From contig JAHIWG010000045.1 in NCBI GenBank assembly GCA_018816345.1, positions 1-42,636 of the forward strand: 42,636 nucleotides of DNA. The letters run 5' to 3'. A program made the translations under genes and the position numbers. The stretch's first letter is position 1; every line of letters begins with the position of its first letter. The notes beneath the pieces are model-generated. The model searched no databases. It was not told the origin of the DNA and worked only from the letters and a program-made list of their open reading frames with translations. This stretch comes from Spirochaetota bacterium (GTDB taxonomy: Bacteria > Spirochaetota > Spirochaetia > Treponematales > UBA12059). This document shows, in pieces, positions 15,930 through 24,409 of the stretch.

Positions 15930-18065
15930 TCAGTACCGCCTGATCGCTACGTCCATCATCGAGCCGTAGCTAGTGCCGTCGGCGAGCGGTACGATTTCGC
16001 CGTTCTTCCAGAGCGTCGGTACTTCTCCCTTATAAGAATAGCTCCGCATGCCGGCGACGTAGACGTCCGAACCGTCCACGGCGACGGCGATCCCCGTCTG
16101 GAAATTGTTTGTTTGAGTATTGTCGGTTTCCAGGGCGGACATGAGCCCGTTCTTCCATATCGCCGGCATCCATCCCGTTCCTGCATTGTAGAAGGCGCCT
16201 GTCGCGTAGACGGACGAGCCCTCGACGACGAGGCCGACGAGCCCGGCTTTTTCCGCGCTACCTATATCGAGCGTCGTTTTCGTGAGCGTCGCGCCGCTGA
16301 CTAGCCAATACGCCGGGGCGAACCTTCCCGGGTCCGCCGGGATTCCGCTGGAGCCGCAGAGATACACGTCGGGCCCGGATTGCGCTAGCCCGAATACCGT
16401 GATACTTGGAAGGCCGGTAACGCTCTCTAAATCAGTTCTAATACCGTTCTTCCAGAAGCATATCTTCCAGGTGTCGTTATCAGCGCCGGCTTCGTCTTTC
16501 TCGACGTAGTATCCGGAGACGTAGACGTCGCTACCGACGATGGCGAGCCTGTTGGCTTCACCTCCTAGCGTCCCTCCGATCTCTAGCTCCGAAATCGTTC
16601 CGTTTACCCATAGACACGGGATTTCGCCAGCGCTTGATTTCTTGAAATACCCCGCTACGTAGACGTTCGATTCCGAGACGGCGATATCGGTCGCCGTTCT
16701 GCTAAAGGTGCCCGCCGGGACGGCGAGATCGGTGCGTATGCCGTTCTTCCAATACGCGGCGCCTCCGTCGGTAGAATTTCCCGCGAAGAATATATCATTT
16801 CCATCCAGGTATATCGACGTCGCGAAGCTCGCCTTGAAACTCTCGACCTCCGTCGTATAATCCGCCTCGTACTGGTCGTACATAAGGGCGCCGTTCTGGT
16901 CCATGATGGGACGGTTACTGTCGAACGCTCCGGCGGTATAGACAGCCAGCTTGCCCGAATCGCGGGCGGGCTCTGGTGTTCGCGCCTCGGTAGTGAGCGG
17001 AACCCTCGCATAGCCGCCTGCCGCTCCGTTCGGCAGGGAAAGCGCGTGCCACGCGCCGGCTTCCCAGTACCCAGGTTGGGTCGCGCCGTTCTGCAGGGTC
17101 GCGTACCCGGTAAAGACATTGGCGTCGGGGGTCGTCCCGAACGCTCGGGCCCCTGTCGAGCCGCTAGGAATGGGGAGCGGTATCCATGCGCCGGATTTCC
17201 AATACCCGGCGACTTGTACGTCGTCGTCGCCGTTTTTAACGTAGCATTGCCCTGTCGCTACGAGCTCACCATCGACGAACGCCGCGGAGTAAGGCTTGAT
17301 AATCGAGGGATCGGGAGGCGTTCCCATGATAGACGGGACGCCGTTCTTCCAGGTGCAGGGAGCGTAGGTATCCGCGACGCTCGAGTAGACGTATCCCACT
17401 AGATAGGTGGTATCCCCGTCGAGCGATATAGCCCGGGGATACGCGCGAGCATAGCCGTCAGGGGCCGTGAAGGTCGAGACCGCGCCGTTTTCCCAGACGT
17501 ATACCGAGGAGCCGTAGTATCCGCACGCGACGATCGCGCCGTTCTTCTGGGCGACGGCGGTCGCGTAGCAGCTAGTTATTCCCGCGGGCAGGGCCAGCGC
17601 GTTCCACGACCCGTCAATCCAGTAGCCCGGAAGCTTGTCGCCGCTCCAGTAGATCGCCGTGCCCGCAATAGCGACCTTCCCGTCGATCAGGCTCGCGCTA
17701 TAGACATAGTAGTCATCCGCGTCTGACGGCTCCGCCATCTCGGTGATGACGCCGTTCTTCCAAACGCACGGCACGGAGCGGTTGCCGATCGAGTATGACG
17801 TTCCTCCGGCGTAGACGTCGCCGCCTATCTCGAACGCGCCTATAACGTTGGCGTCGTTGCCTTGATAGGAGAACCACGCATCATCGACCCAATGCCCGGC
17901 CGTAGATAATCCGTGATCATCGATAACGTAGCCTGCGATAATCGTTCTCTTCGTCGGTTTCTCTTCCGGAAGCGTTCCTGGGTCGGTAGCGGGATTCTGG
18001 CAACCCGAGAGCAGCAGGGCCGCGATTACCATGGCGCTCATCGCCAGCTGTTTATTTTGTCGCAT
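15930..18065 (-). CDS. Large repeat lipoprotein with WKNG propeller-like repeats
   Basis: This 711-residue protein has a lipoprotein signal peptide ending LLLSGC (lipidated cysteine 22). After a short P/E/T linker it consists of about 13 repeats of roughly 50 residues, each with a core W-K-N-G or W-x-x-G-x-W followed by a strand such as DVYVAGY. Examples are VWKNGVITEM, YWIDGSWNAL, YWKNGIRTDL and IWKNGLMSAL. This suggests one or two beta-propellers on the cell surface or in the periplasm. The ATG at 18065 is chosen over one 12 codons upstream because AAAAGGA lies about 8 nt before it and it begins a proper signal peptide. At DNA level the repeated element CCGTTCTTCCA is nearly invariant, and the gene is visibly richer in A+T than its neighbours. 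Function is unknown; substrate binding or adhesion is a guess. Confidence 0.85.
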   Translation of the reverse strand: MRQNKQLAMSAMVIAALLLSGCQNPATDPGTLPEEKPTKRTIIAGYVIDDHGLSTAGHWVDDAWFSYQGNDANVIGAFEIGGDVYAGGTSYSIGNRSVPCVWKNGVITEMAEPSDADDYYVYSASLIDGKVAIAGTAIYWSGDKLPGYWIDGSWNALALPAGITSCYATAVAQKNGAIVACGYYGSSVYVWENGAVSTFTAPDGYARAYPRAISLDGDTTYLVGYVYSSVADTYAPCTWKNGVPSIMGTPPDPSIIKPYSAAFVDGELVATGQCYVKNGDDDVQVAGYWKSGAWIPLPIPSGSTGARAFGTTPDANVFTGYATLQNGATQPGYWEAGAWHALSLPNGAAGGYARVPLTTEARTPEPARDSGKLAVYTAGAFDSNRPIMDQNGALMYDQYEADYTTEVESFKASFATSIYLDGNDIFFAGNSTDGGAAYWKNGIRTDLAVPAGTFSRTATDIAVSESNVYVAGYFKKSSAGEIPCLWVNGTISELEIGGTLGGEANRLAIVGSDVYVSGYYVEKDEAGADNDTWKICFWKNGIRTDLESVTGLPSITVFGLAQSGPDVYLCGSSGIPADPGRFAPAYWLVSGATLTKTTLDIGSAEKAGLVGLVVEGSSVYATGAFYNAGTGWMPAIWKNGLMSALETDNTQTNNFQTGIAVAVDGSDVYVAGMRSYSYKGEVPTLWKNGEIVPLADGTSYGSMMDVAIRRY

Positions 18066-18104
18066 AGTTAATTCCTTTTCGCTATAGTTTTGTATTAACA
18101 ATAT

Positions 18105-18132
18105 AAAATAGCACGAGTTTACTGAATGTCAA
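18105..18132 (-). promoter_or_regulatory. Candidate promoter of the repeat lipoprotein
   Basis: On the minus strand a perfect TTGACA (18132-18127) is followed after 16 nt by TATTTT (18110-18105), in an A+T-rich leader of about 40 nt before the ATG at 18065. Confidence 0.55.
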
Positions 18133-18191
18133 ATGGTTGTGTAGATCATGCTGGCTCGTATCGAATGGGTGTCCGCTGTATCGGAGTCATG

Positions 18192-18220
18192 TCGCGAACA
18201 TCTATCGCCTATCCTATAAT
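18192..18220 (+). promoter_or_regulatory. Candidate promoter of the SUMF1 lipoprotein
   Basis: A perfect -10 box TATAAT lies at 18215-18220, preceded at 17 nt by a weak -35 (TCGCGA, 18192-18197). The start codon with its strong ribosome binding site follows 22 nt later. Confidence 0.5.
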
Positions 18221-18242
18221 GAATCTCGTCGAAGGAGGTCCT

Positions 18243-19127
18243 ATGCGATTCCGCTCGTGCCTTCCGAAGATCGCTACGGCGCTCGCCTTTGCCGTCGTAC
18301 CGATAATAGCGCTGGCCTGCGGCGACCCGGCGCGGGATTTCGTGGCCGGTATCGAGGCCGCCATGGTGACCGTGCCCGCCGGGAGCTTCGTCATGGGCTC
18401 GGAGGCCGGGGCGCCCGACGCGTCGCCTCCCCACGAGGTGACCCTGTCGCGCCCCTTCGCGGTACTCAGGCACGAGGTCACCTTCGACGAGTACGACGCG
18501 TATTGCGAGCTGTCCGGGGTCCCCAAGCCCGGCGACGACGGGCGAGGCCGCGGGACCATGCCGGTCATCAACGTCTCCTACGCCGCGGCCGCCCGCTTCT
18601 GCAATTTCCTCAGCGAGGCGGCGGGCCTGAGGCCATGCTACAATTCCACCGGCTTCGAGTTCGACGCGGAGGCCGACGGGTACCGCCTGCAGACCGAGGC
18701 CGAATGGGAATACGCGGCGCGGGGAGGCCCCGCCGGGACGGCGGGGACCGGCCCCGCGTCGGGAGGCCAGGCGTATTCCGGCTCGGCCGTGGCCGATGAG
18801 GTCGCCTGGTACGGCGACCTGGCCGCGCCGAGGCCCGTCGAGGGCAAGGCTCCCAACGCGCTCGGCCTCTACGACATGAGCGGCAACGTCTGGGAATGGT
18901 GCAACGACTGGTACGGCGATGACTACTACGCGAGGAGCCCCGCCGTCGACCCGCTCGGGGCCGCCTACAAAGACGTTTCAGGCGGATACGGCGCCAAGCG
19001 CGTCAGGCGCGGCGGGAACTACCACGAGTCAGCCGAGCACGCGGCGGTCTGGGCGCGTAGCTGCGACCGTCCGACCCAGGCCGACGCGGGCATGGGTTTC
19101 AGGATAGCGAGGACGGCTGGGGGGTGA
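18243..19127 (+). CDS. SUMF1/FGE-sulfatase-domain lipoprotein
   Basis: This 294-residue protein has a lipoprotein signal ending IIALAC (cysteine 26) followed by one SUMF1 (formylglycine-generating-enzyme-like) domain. Domain marks are VPAGSFVMGSE, LQTEAEWEYAARGG, LYDMSGNVWEWCNDWY, RVRRGGNYHESAEH and GMGFRIAR. The catalytic cysteine pair of true formylglycine-generating enzymes is not found in the expected stretch (the segment reads WARSCDRPTQADAGMGFR). Sulfatase activation is therefore unlikely, and carbohydrate or ligand binding is more probable. GAAGGAGGTCC sits just before the ATG, which decides this start over one 39 codons upstream. It is divergent from the repeat lipoprotein. Confidence 0.85.
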   Translation: MRFRSCLPKIATALAFAVVPIIALACGDPARDFVAGIEAAMVTVPAGSFVMGSEAGAPDASPPHEVTLSRPFAVLRHEVTFDEYDAYCELSGVPKPGDDGRGRGTMPVINVSYAAAARFCNFLSEAAGLRPCYNSTGFEFDAEADGYRLQTEAEWEYAARGGPAGTAGTGPASGGQAYSGSAVADEVAWYGDLAAPRPVEGKAPNALGLYDMSGNVWEWCNDWYGDDYYARSPAVDPLGAAYKDVSGGYGAKRVRRGGNYHESAEHAAVWARSCDRPTQADAGMGFRIARTAGG

Positions 19128-19183
19128 GCGCGACCCGCTACGCCGCGAGCGGGGGCCGGGCCGCGTGGCGGGATAGGGACGCG

Positions 19184-19609
19184 CTATTTCGTGAAGCTGC
19201 GGTCGCTTATATCGACGCTCGAATCGGTGAAGCTGCCCGAACCGTTCCCGTCGATGGAGACGGTGAGAACGGGGCTGTTATAGGTCAGTTTTAGCTGGGC
19301 GACGCCCGTGACCAGCGCGACGCCGCTCTGGTTGGACGCGAGCTTCGTGAGCGCCGTCTCGTAGGTGTTGAGCCCCAGGTCGGTTAGCGCGGCGAACTCG
19401 GCCTCGAACCACTGCGTGCTCACGTCGGCCTCGAAGTGCTCGTAGCGAAGCCGTCCCTCCTCGAGCGTCACAACGGTCCTATACGAGTACCCGCCGGAGT
19501 CCGATACCGAGGTGTACGTATCGGCTGGGATGAGGCTGCCGCTAACGCCCCCGAACGAGCACGAGAACAAGGCGGCGCAGGCGATGACGGCTATTACGAA
19601 TTTCTTCAT
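19184..19609 (-). CDS. Small lipoprotein of unknown function
   Basis: This 141-residue protein has a clear lipoprotein signal, MKKFVIAVIACAALFSC (cysteine 17). The mature part is rich in S, T, Y and G and predicts mostly beta strands (YSYRTVVTLEEGRLRYEHFEAD, LKLTYNSPVLTVSIDGNGSG). I recognise no family. AGGAG lies 9 nt before the ATG. It converges on the SUMF1 lipoprotein and diverges from the U32 gene across a 339-bp spacer. Composition is a little richer in A+T than nearby genes, as for the other lipoproteins here. Confidence 0.75.
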   Translation of the reverse strand: MKKFVIAVIACAALFSCSFGGVSGSLIPADTYTSVSDSGGYSYRTVVTLEEGRLRYEHFEADVSTQWFEAEFAALTDLGLNTYETALTKLASNQSGVALVTGVAQLKLTYNSPVLTVSIDGNGSGSFTDSSVDISDRSFTK

Positions 19610-19699
19610 GGTACGGCGCTCCTAGCGAATGATGGTCAGGCATCATAGGCGCGCTATCCGTACCGGATGAAGTACCATCGGTCACGCGCGCTCCCAATA

Positions 19700-19753
19700 T
19701 TTAGTCAGGACGGGGCCATGACTAAAGTCATGAGCGCCGTCCTCGGCTATACA
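19700..19753 (+). promoter_or_regulatory. Nested AGTCA palindromes and possible -10 box upstream of the U32 gene
   Basis: The 339-bp spacer 19610-19948 has no gene. It contains three AGTCA/TGACT half-sites: TTTAGTCA (19700-19707), TGACTAAA (19719-19726) and AGTCATG (19726-19732). The first two form a perfect 8-bp inverted repeat with an 11-nt loop. CATGACT/AGTCATG (19717-19723 and 19726-19732) form a second palindrome with a 2-nt centre. TATACA (19748-19753) lies 16-18 nt downstream, so the palindrome would cover the -35 position of a promoter reading toward the U32 gene. A G+C hairpin with tetraloop CCAA (19792-19807) lies further down the leader. This looks like a regulator binding site; the regulator is unknown. 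Confidence 0.45.
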
Positions 19754-19948
19754 CTGCCGCCTCAATCGTAGTATCTTCTACGCTCGGCCCGCCCCGCCCA
19801 AGCGGGGACCGTCATGCTGCCCGCCGGAGCCCCTAGGCCCGCGGAACGCCGCGATCGCCCCGCGAGGCGCTCGTCGCGCACCAAGAGATAGCGTACCGAA
19901 GTCGATGCGCGCAAGGCCGAGTACCGAACGTTCGAGAGGATCCATACC

Positions 19949-22420
19949 ATGCTGTATACAACCGCCGAGCTGCTCGCCCCGGCGGGCAATCCCGAGGCCC
20001 TGGACGCCGCCATAGGCGAAGGCGCCGACGCCGTCTACCTGGGGCTCAAGACCTTCAACGCCCGCATGCGCACCAGCAACTTCGCCTATAGCCAGTTCGA
20101 GGCGGCCGTTGAGTCGCTCCACAAGCTTGGCAAGCGCCTCTACGTCACCGTGAACACGGTCTTCGAGCAGCGCGAGGCCGACAGGATGTTCCAGTTCCTC
20201 CAGTACCTGGAGCGCGTCGGCCCCGACGGCATCATCGTGCAGGACCTCGGGGTCGTGAAGATGGCGCAGGAGAATTTCCCGGGGCTCAAGCTGCACGCGT
20301 CCACCCAGATGAACGTCGGCACCGCGGCAGGGGCTAATTTCCTGTCCAAGGCCGGCTTCAAGCGCGTCGTGCTCTCCCGGGAGCTGTCGTTAGAGGAGCT
20401 CCGGTCGGTCAGGGCGGAGACGAACGTCGAGCTGGAGACCTTCGTGCACGGCGCGCTCTGCGTCAGCGCCTCCGGCGTCTGCACGTTCTCCAGCTACCTG
20501 GGCGGACGCTCGGCCAACCGGGGCGCCTGCACCCAGGCCTGCCGCCGGCTCTTCGCCGACGAGAGCCGCGACGGCTACTTCTTCAGCCCCGACGACCTCC
20601 AGCTGGTGGAGAAGGTGCCCGAGCTGGTCGAGGCCGGCATCGATACCTTCAAGATAGAGGGCCGGATGAAGAGCTCCGAGTACGTCGGCTCCGTAGTCGC
20701 CGCGTACCGCTATATGCTCGACAATTGGCGCTTCGACCGCGAGCGGGCCTCGGCCAAGGCCGCGTCCATGCTCCAGGGCGACTTCGCCAGGCACAAGACG
20801 ACGTTCTGGTTCGACGGTTCCGCCGCGCCGGACTTCATACGGCCGGACCAGGCCGGGGGCACCGGCATCTCCCTTGGCAAGGTCAAGGTGGTCCGCGTCT
20901 TCGAGGAGAAGCGCTGGATGCTCGTGCGCGGTTTCGAGGGGATCGCCGAGGGCGACTCGATACGCATACATAGCCACGGCGACGCCGGCCGCTCGACGGC
21001 GCGCGTGCGCGGGGTCATGGAGAAGCCCGAGGGCCTCTTCATCCAGGTCGACGCGGAGTTCGGGCCGGAGGACGAGATCTACCTCGTGCAGACCAAGTCG
21101 ATGACGCGCCGCTACAAGCCCGTCCTGCCCTCGTCGCTAGCCAAGTACCACGGCTTCCCGAGCTACGACAAGGCGCCGAGGCCCGAATTCCCGGCCATAC
21201 CCAAGGACCGGCTCGCCGCCCTGCCCGACGGACTCTACGCCATGGTCAGCCGCGTGCAGGACCTGCACACGATACTGACCGACAGGCCGGAGCGCGCCGT
21301 GCTGCGGCTCTCGCGGAAGAACGCGGAGCTCCTGCGGCGCCACGAGAAGGAAACGCCGTTCAAGCGCGATTCCCTCGTACTGTGGCTGGAGCCGTATTTT
21401 CCCCAGGCCGACGCGGCCTGGCTGTCGGGGGAGCTCGATTACTGGACGGGCAAGGGCCAGCGTATCTTCGTCGCCAATAACCTGGGCCACCTGGCCATTC
21501 TCAAGGGCCGCGACGTTACCGTGATAGCCGGTCCCTGGCTCTACGCCTTCAACTCGTGGGCGGCCGCCTTCATCCTGTCGAACGGGGCCGACTTCATTGT
21601 GCCGCCCCTGGAGATATCCAAGCAGGCCTTCGGGAAGCTCGCTGAGACGGTGCCGGGCAAGAGCCTCTTCCCGACGGTGTTCGCGTACCCGCAGCTGTTC
21701 ACTATCAGGGCCGACCTCGGGGAGCGCTTCGACCTGCGCTTCTTCCGCGATCGCGAGGGCGACGACTACGAGCTCGTCTCGTCCCCCGACGGCTCCGTGG
21801 TCATCCCCATCAAGCCGTTCTCGCTCGTCGACCGCATACCCTTCATCAGGAAGGACGGCGCGACGAAGTTCATGCTGGATTTCAGCTTCATAGACCTCAA
21901 GAAGCAGGTATACAAACGAATCATGGCGGCGGCCCGCGACGGGCTAGTACTGGCCGACGCCGGGCGCTTCAACTGGAAGGACGGCTTCTGGAACCCCGAG
22001 GAGGAGCGGCCCGCCTCGAAGTCCGCCGATTCCGGCGACCGTCCGAGGCCTTTCGGCGATAGGCCCCGGGCCGATAAGGCCGGCGCCTCTGACTCGCCTA
22101 AGTCCTACGGCAAGGCGTCGGCCAAGGGAGGCGTTCCCGCGGCCGGAGCCCCCAAGGCCGGAGCCCCGGCCGCGGGGCAGAAGCGCGGCCGTCCCGACAG
22201 GCCGGGCCGCGGGGGGCCGCCCTGGAAGGTGGCGCTCGCGGAGAGGCGCGCCTCGGAGGGCTCCGCTCCCGCGGCGCGCCCGGCGGGCAAGGCGCCCGCT
22301 CGGCCTAAGGCCCCGCGGGACGGGGTCAGGCAATCGGACAGGACCAGCGCCAACGCCCCCGACCGTAAGGGCGGCCGCAAGCCGTCTAGCCGACCCCCGA
22401 AGCCCCGGGGCGGCCGCTAG
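19949..22420 (+). CDS. U32 family protein (RlhA/TrhP-like) with long basic tail
   Basis: This 823-residue protein starts with a U32 domain (ELLAPAGNPEALDAAIGEGADAVYLG). The conserved cysteines are at 171, 178, 194 and 198, within GALCVSASGVC and GGRSANRGACTQACRR. Members such as E. coli RlhA and TrhP (YegQ) use an Fe-S centre and prephenate to hydroxylate a cytidine in 23S rRNA or a wobble uridine in tRNA; protease activity is doubtful for these groups. Residues about 680-823 form a low-complexity tail of A, P, K, R and G, likely disordered and RNA-binding. The start has GAGAGGA upstream. Whether the target is rRNA or tRNA cannot be settled from the sequence; the RlhA-like motif and size lean to rRNA. 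Confidence 0.85.
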   Translation: MLYTTAELLAPAGNPEALDAAIGEGADAVYLGLKTFNARMRTSNFAYSQFEAAVESLHKLGKRLYVTVNTVFEQREADRMFQFLQYLERVGPDGIIVQDLGVVKMAQENFPGLKLHASTQMNVGTAAGANFLSKAGFKRVVLSRELSLEELRSVRAETNVELETFVHGALCVSASGVCTFSSYLGGRSANRGACTQACRRLFADESRDGYFFSPDDLQLVEKVPELVEAGIDTFKIEGRMKSSEYVGSVVAAYRYMLDNWRFDRERASAKAASMLQGDFARHKTTFWFDGSAAPDFIRPDQAGGTGISLGKVKVVRVFEEKRWMLVRGFEGIAEGDSIRIHSHGDAGRSTARVRGVMEKPEGLFIQVDAEFGPEDEIYLVQTKSMTRRYKPVLPSSLAKYHGFPSYDKAPRPEFPAIPKDRLAALPDGLYAMVSRVQDLHTILTDRPERAVLRLSRKNAELLRRHEKETPFKRDSLVLWLEPYFPQADAAWLSGELDYWTGKGQRIFVANNLGHLAILKGRDVTVIAGPWLYAFNSWAAAFILSNGADFIVPPLEISKQAFGKLAETVPGKSLFPTVFAYPQLFTIRADLGERFDLRFFRDREGDDYELVSSPDGSVVIPIKPFSLVDRIPFIRKDGATKFMLDFSFIDLKKQVYKRIMAAARDGLVLADAGRFNWKDGFWNPEEERPASKSADSGDRPRPFGDRPRADKAGASDSPKSYGKASAKGGVPAAGAPKAGAPAAGQKRGRPDRPGRGGPPWKVALAERRASEGSAPAARPAGKAPARPKAPRDGVRQSDRTSANAPDRKGGRKPSSRPPKPRGGR

Positions 22421-22439
22421 CCCCGGCGGAGCGGGCTAG
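22417..22439. terminator. Hairpin spanning two convergent stop codons
   Basis: Arms CTAGCCC (22417-22423) and GGGCTAG (22433-22439) are perfect inverted repeats with a 9-nt loop. They include the stop codons of the U32 gene (TAG) and the GH5 gene (TAG on the minus strand). No T tract follows on either strand, so it would be a weak bidirectional terminator. Confidence 0.45.
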
Positions 22440-24355
22440 GCCCGGACCCGCTCGATGACGAGCCTGCAGGACGTAGCCCCCGGCTCCGCCCTCACGATGA
22501 CCAGCGAGTATCCGGGCCCGTCCTCGACCTCGTGCGCGCCGCCGTTCGCGACGACCGAGAAGCCGTTAGGGTACTGGATGTCGGGCACGTAGACCTCGGT
22601 GTCGCCCGAGGCCGCCGGCCTGAACTCGAACTCGAAGCGGCCGGATCTCCGGTCGAAGCGCATGCGGAGGGGCGCCCCGGCGGTCGCCCTCGCGTAGGGC
22701 CTGACGAAGCCGGCCAGGGCCCTGCCTCCGCGGTCCTCGGGCTCGCCGGACTCGCTGCGCCCCGCCTCGTAGTCGTCCCTGCACCATACGGACAGGTCCT
22801 CGCCGTTCCAGCCGTCTCCCCTGGCGTGCGTATTGCTGGCCGTATAGTTCCAGATCGTCGCCGATAGGAGATTCTCGTCCATCGCGTCGTAGTAGTCGGA
22901 CAGCGCGGAGACGTGGGCCCTATAGTCGCCCGTGCGGTAGGCCCTCGCGCCGTTCATGTCGTACGGCAGGCCGAATTCGCCTATCAGGGTGGGCGCGCCG
23001 TCCATGTCGACAATACCGCGTTCCTTGATCCTCCCCAGGTGCTCGGAGAAGTAGCGCTTGACGGCCTTCCCGCCCAGGACGAGACGGTCCTCCTCCTGGT
23101 CGTAGGCGGCGAACGGGAACCGCCGCTTCATGAACAGCGTCAGGCCGTCGTACCAGTGGCCCGCGTTGGCCGCGCCGGCGACGCCCGCGGCTGCCGTATC
23201 CTCCGCTCCCCAGTGGGGGCTCGCGACCGTGGGCACGCTCTCAATGAACAGCGAGTAGCGGCCGCTTCCCGCCGCCTTGGACACGGCCTCGCCGACGCGC
23301 CTGGCGAACGGCCTGAGGTAGTCCTTGGCGAAATGCGGCGCCGACCCCCGTACCCGGGCGAAGTGGTCCGGCCGCTTGAGGACCGGCTTGCCGCAGGACT
23401 CGTCCCAGACTCCTTCTTTCTTCCAGACGCACTCGGCCCCTTCCTTCCACGCCGACAGGCCGTGCTCGCCTAGGACCGCCTTCCCGACGACGCCCTGCGA
23501 CAGGCCCTTGACCCCGTAGACGTCTACCTCGGCGGGGAAGCCCGAGCCGGCCGACATGGCCTGGAAGGGGCTCGGCATCGGCCCGATCTTCGACATCGCC
23601 CGCTCGAGCCGGGATAGGTCCGCAAGGCCAATATAGCCGTCGCTCGGCTCGTTCAGCGTATCCACGCCTATGACGGCCTCGTAGCGCGCCAGTCGGCCCG
23701 CCATCCTGGCCACGGCGGCGATATAGCTGCCCTGCAGGAAGCTCCGGGAGTCCTGCCCGCCTATCCTGAGCCCCGGCGCGAAATCGTCGCCCGCGAAGAA
23801 GAGCGTGAACATAGTCTGGCAGGCGAGGCGCGAATAGTTGGCCGGCCACAGCATCCTGGGGTAGGGATCCCCCGCCTCCTCGTGCACGAAGGCCGCTCCC
23901 GTCCGGTGCAGCGCTCGGGGGTCTAAGCCTACCTCGTCCAGGGTCCACGCCGGAGCCCCGTCGCCGCCGGTCCAACGGCTCCAGACGTCCTGGTGGGGGT
24001 CTATGAAGAGCCTCAGGCCCCGCTCCGCGGCCATCGCGACTATACGCTCGACGTAGTCGTAGTACGCCTCGTCGTATACGCCCGGGCCGGTAGGCTCCAT
24101 GCCCTCCCAGGTGACGAGGAAGCGCGCCACGTTGAAGCCCCATCGCTTGAGCCTGTCCAGGTGCTCGGGCGCCTCGTCTTCCGGCAGGGGCCTGCCGGAG
24201 AAGCTCGCGCCGGCGTAGTCGTAGAATTCCGGCGCCGTCGGAAGCTCGTTGCGCGGCCTATAGGGCGTCTTGCAGTCTCCCCCCAGGTTGCAGCCCCGCA
24301 GGATCAGCCTGCGCCCCTCCCCGTCTACGAACCAGCCGTCCTCGCCTCGAATCAT
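22436..24355 (-). CDS. GH5 glycoside hydrolase, glucosylceramidase/sterylglucosidase-like
   Basis: This 639-residue protein is a family 5 glycosidase. The acid/base glutamate is E236 in DTLNEP and the nucleophile E460 in LIGEFGLPYD. The loop DPHQDVWSRWTGGDGAPAW (119-137) strongly recalls fungal endoglycoceramidase-related enzymes of subfamily GH5_12 (EGCrP1/2, Sgl1), which cleave glucosylceramide or sterylglucoside. A C-terminal beta-sandwich domain (about 560-639) follows the barrel. There is no signal peptide, so it should act in the cytoplasm. The ATG at 24355 is chosen because GGGAGG precedes it and it begins the conserved N-terminus; the open frame continues 83 codons upstream into the divergent gene. 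The subfamily is recalled from motifs only. Confidence 0.83.
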   Translation of the reverse strand: MIRGEDGWFVDGEGRRLILRGCNLGGDCKTPYRPRNELPTAPEFYDYAGASFSGRPLPEDEAPEHLDRLKRWGFNVARFLVTWEGMEPTGPGVYDEAYYDYVERIVAMAAERGLRLFIDPHQDVWSRWTGGDGAPAWTLDEVGLDPRALHRTGAAFVHEEAGDPYPRMLWPANYSRLACQTMFTLFFAGDDFAPGLRIGGQDSRSFLQGSYIAAVARMAGRLARYEAVIGVDTLNEPSDGYIGLADLSRLERAMSKIGPMPSPFQAMSAGSGFPAEVDVYGVKGLSQGVVGKAVLGEHGLSAWKEGAECVWKKEGVWDESCGKPVLKRPDHFARVRGSAPHFAKDYLRPFARRVGEAVSKAAGSGRYSLFIESVPTVASPHWGAEDTAAAGVAGAANAGHWYDGLTLFMKRRFPFAAYDQEEDRLVLGGKAVKRYFSEHLGRIKERGIVDMDGAPTLIGEFGLPYDMNGARAYRTGDYRAHVSALSDYYDAMDENLLSATIWNYTASNTHARGDGWNGEDLSVWCRDDYEAGRSESGEPEDRGGRALAGFVRPYARATAGAPLRMRFDRRSGRFEFEFRPAASGDTEVYVPDIQYPNGFSVVANGGAHEVEDGPGYSLVIVRAEPGATSCRLVIERVRA

Positions 24356-24380
24356 GGTGCCTCCCGTCGCTATATCCGCG

Positions 24381-24409
24381 AGTATATCCCGACAAACGTC
24401 CCTGGTCAA
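24381..24409 (-). promoter_or_regulatory. Promoter of the GH5 gene
   Basis: On the minus strand TTGACC (24409-24404) is followed after 17 nt by TATACT (24386-24381), 25 nt before the ATG. Its -35 overlaps the -35 of the divergent ODP promoter. Confidence 0.65.

Noticed and set aside
16000-17770. CRISPR-like array from the recurring CCGTTCTTCCA element
   Set aside because: The repeats are only about 11 nt, irregularly spaced, and encode the conserved WKNG core of one continuous lipoprotein frame. No cas gene is present.
19949-22420. Secreted collagenase-type U32 protease
   Set aside because: There is no signal peptide, and the cysteine motif and size match the RNA-hydroxylation members of U32. 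The peptidase label is historical.
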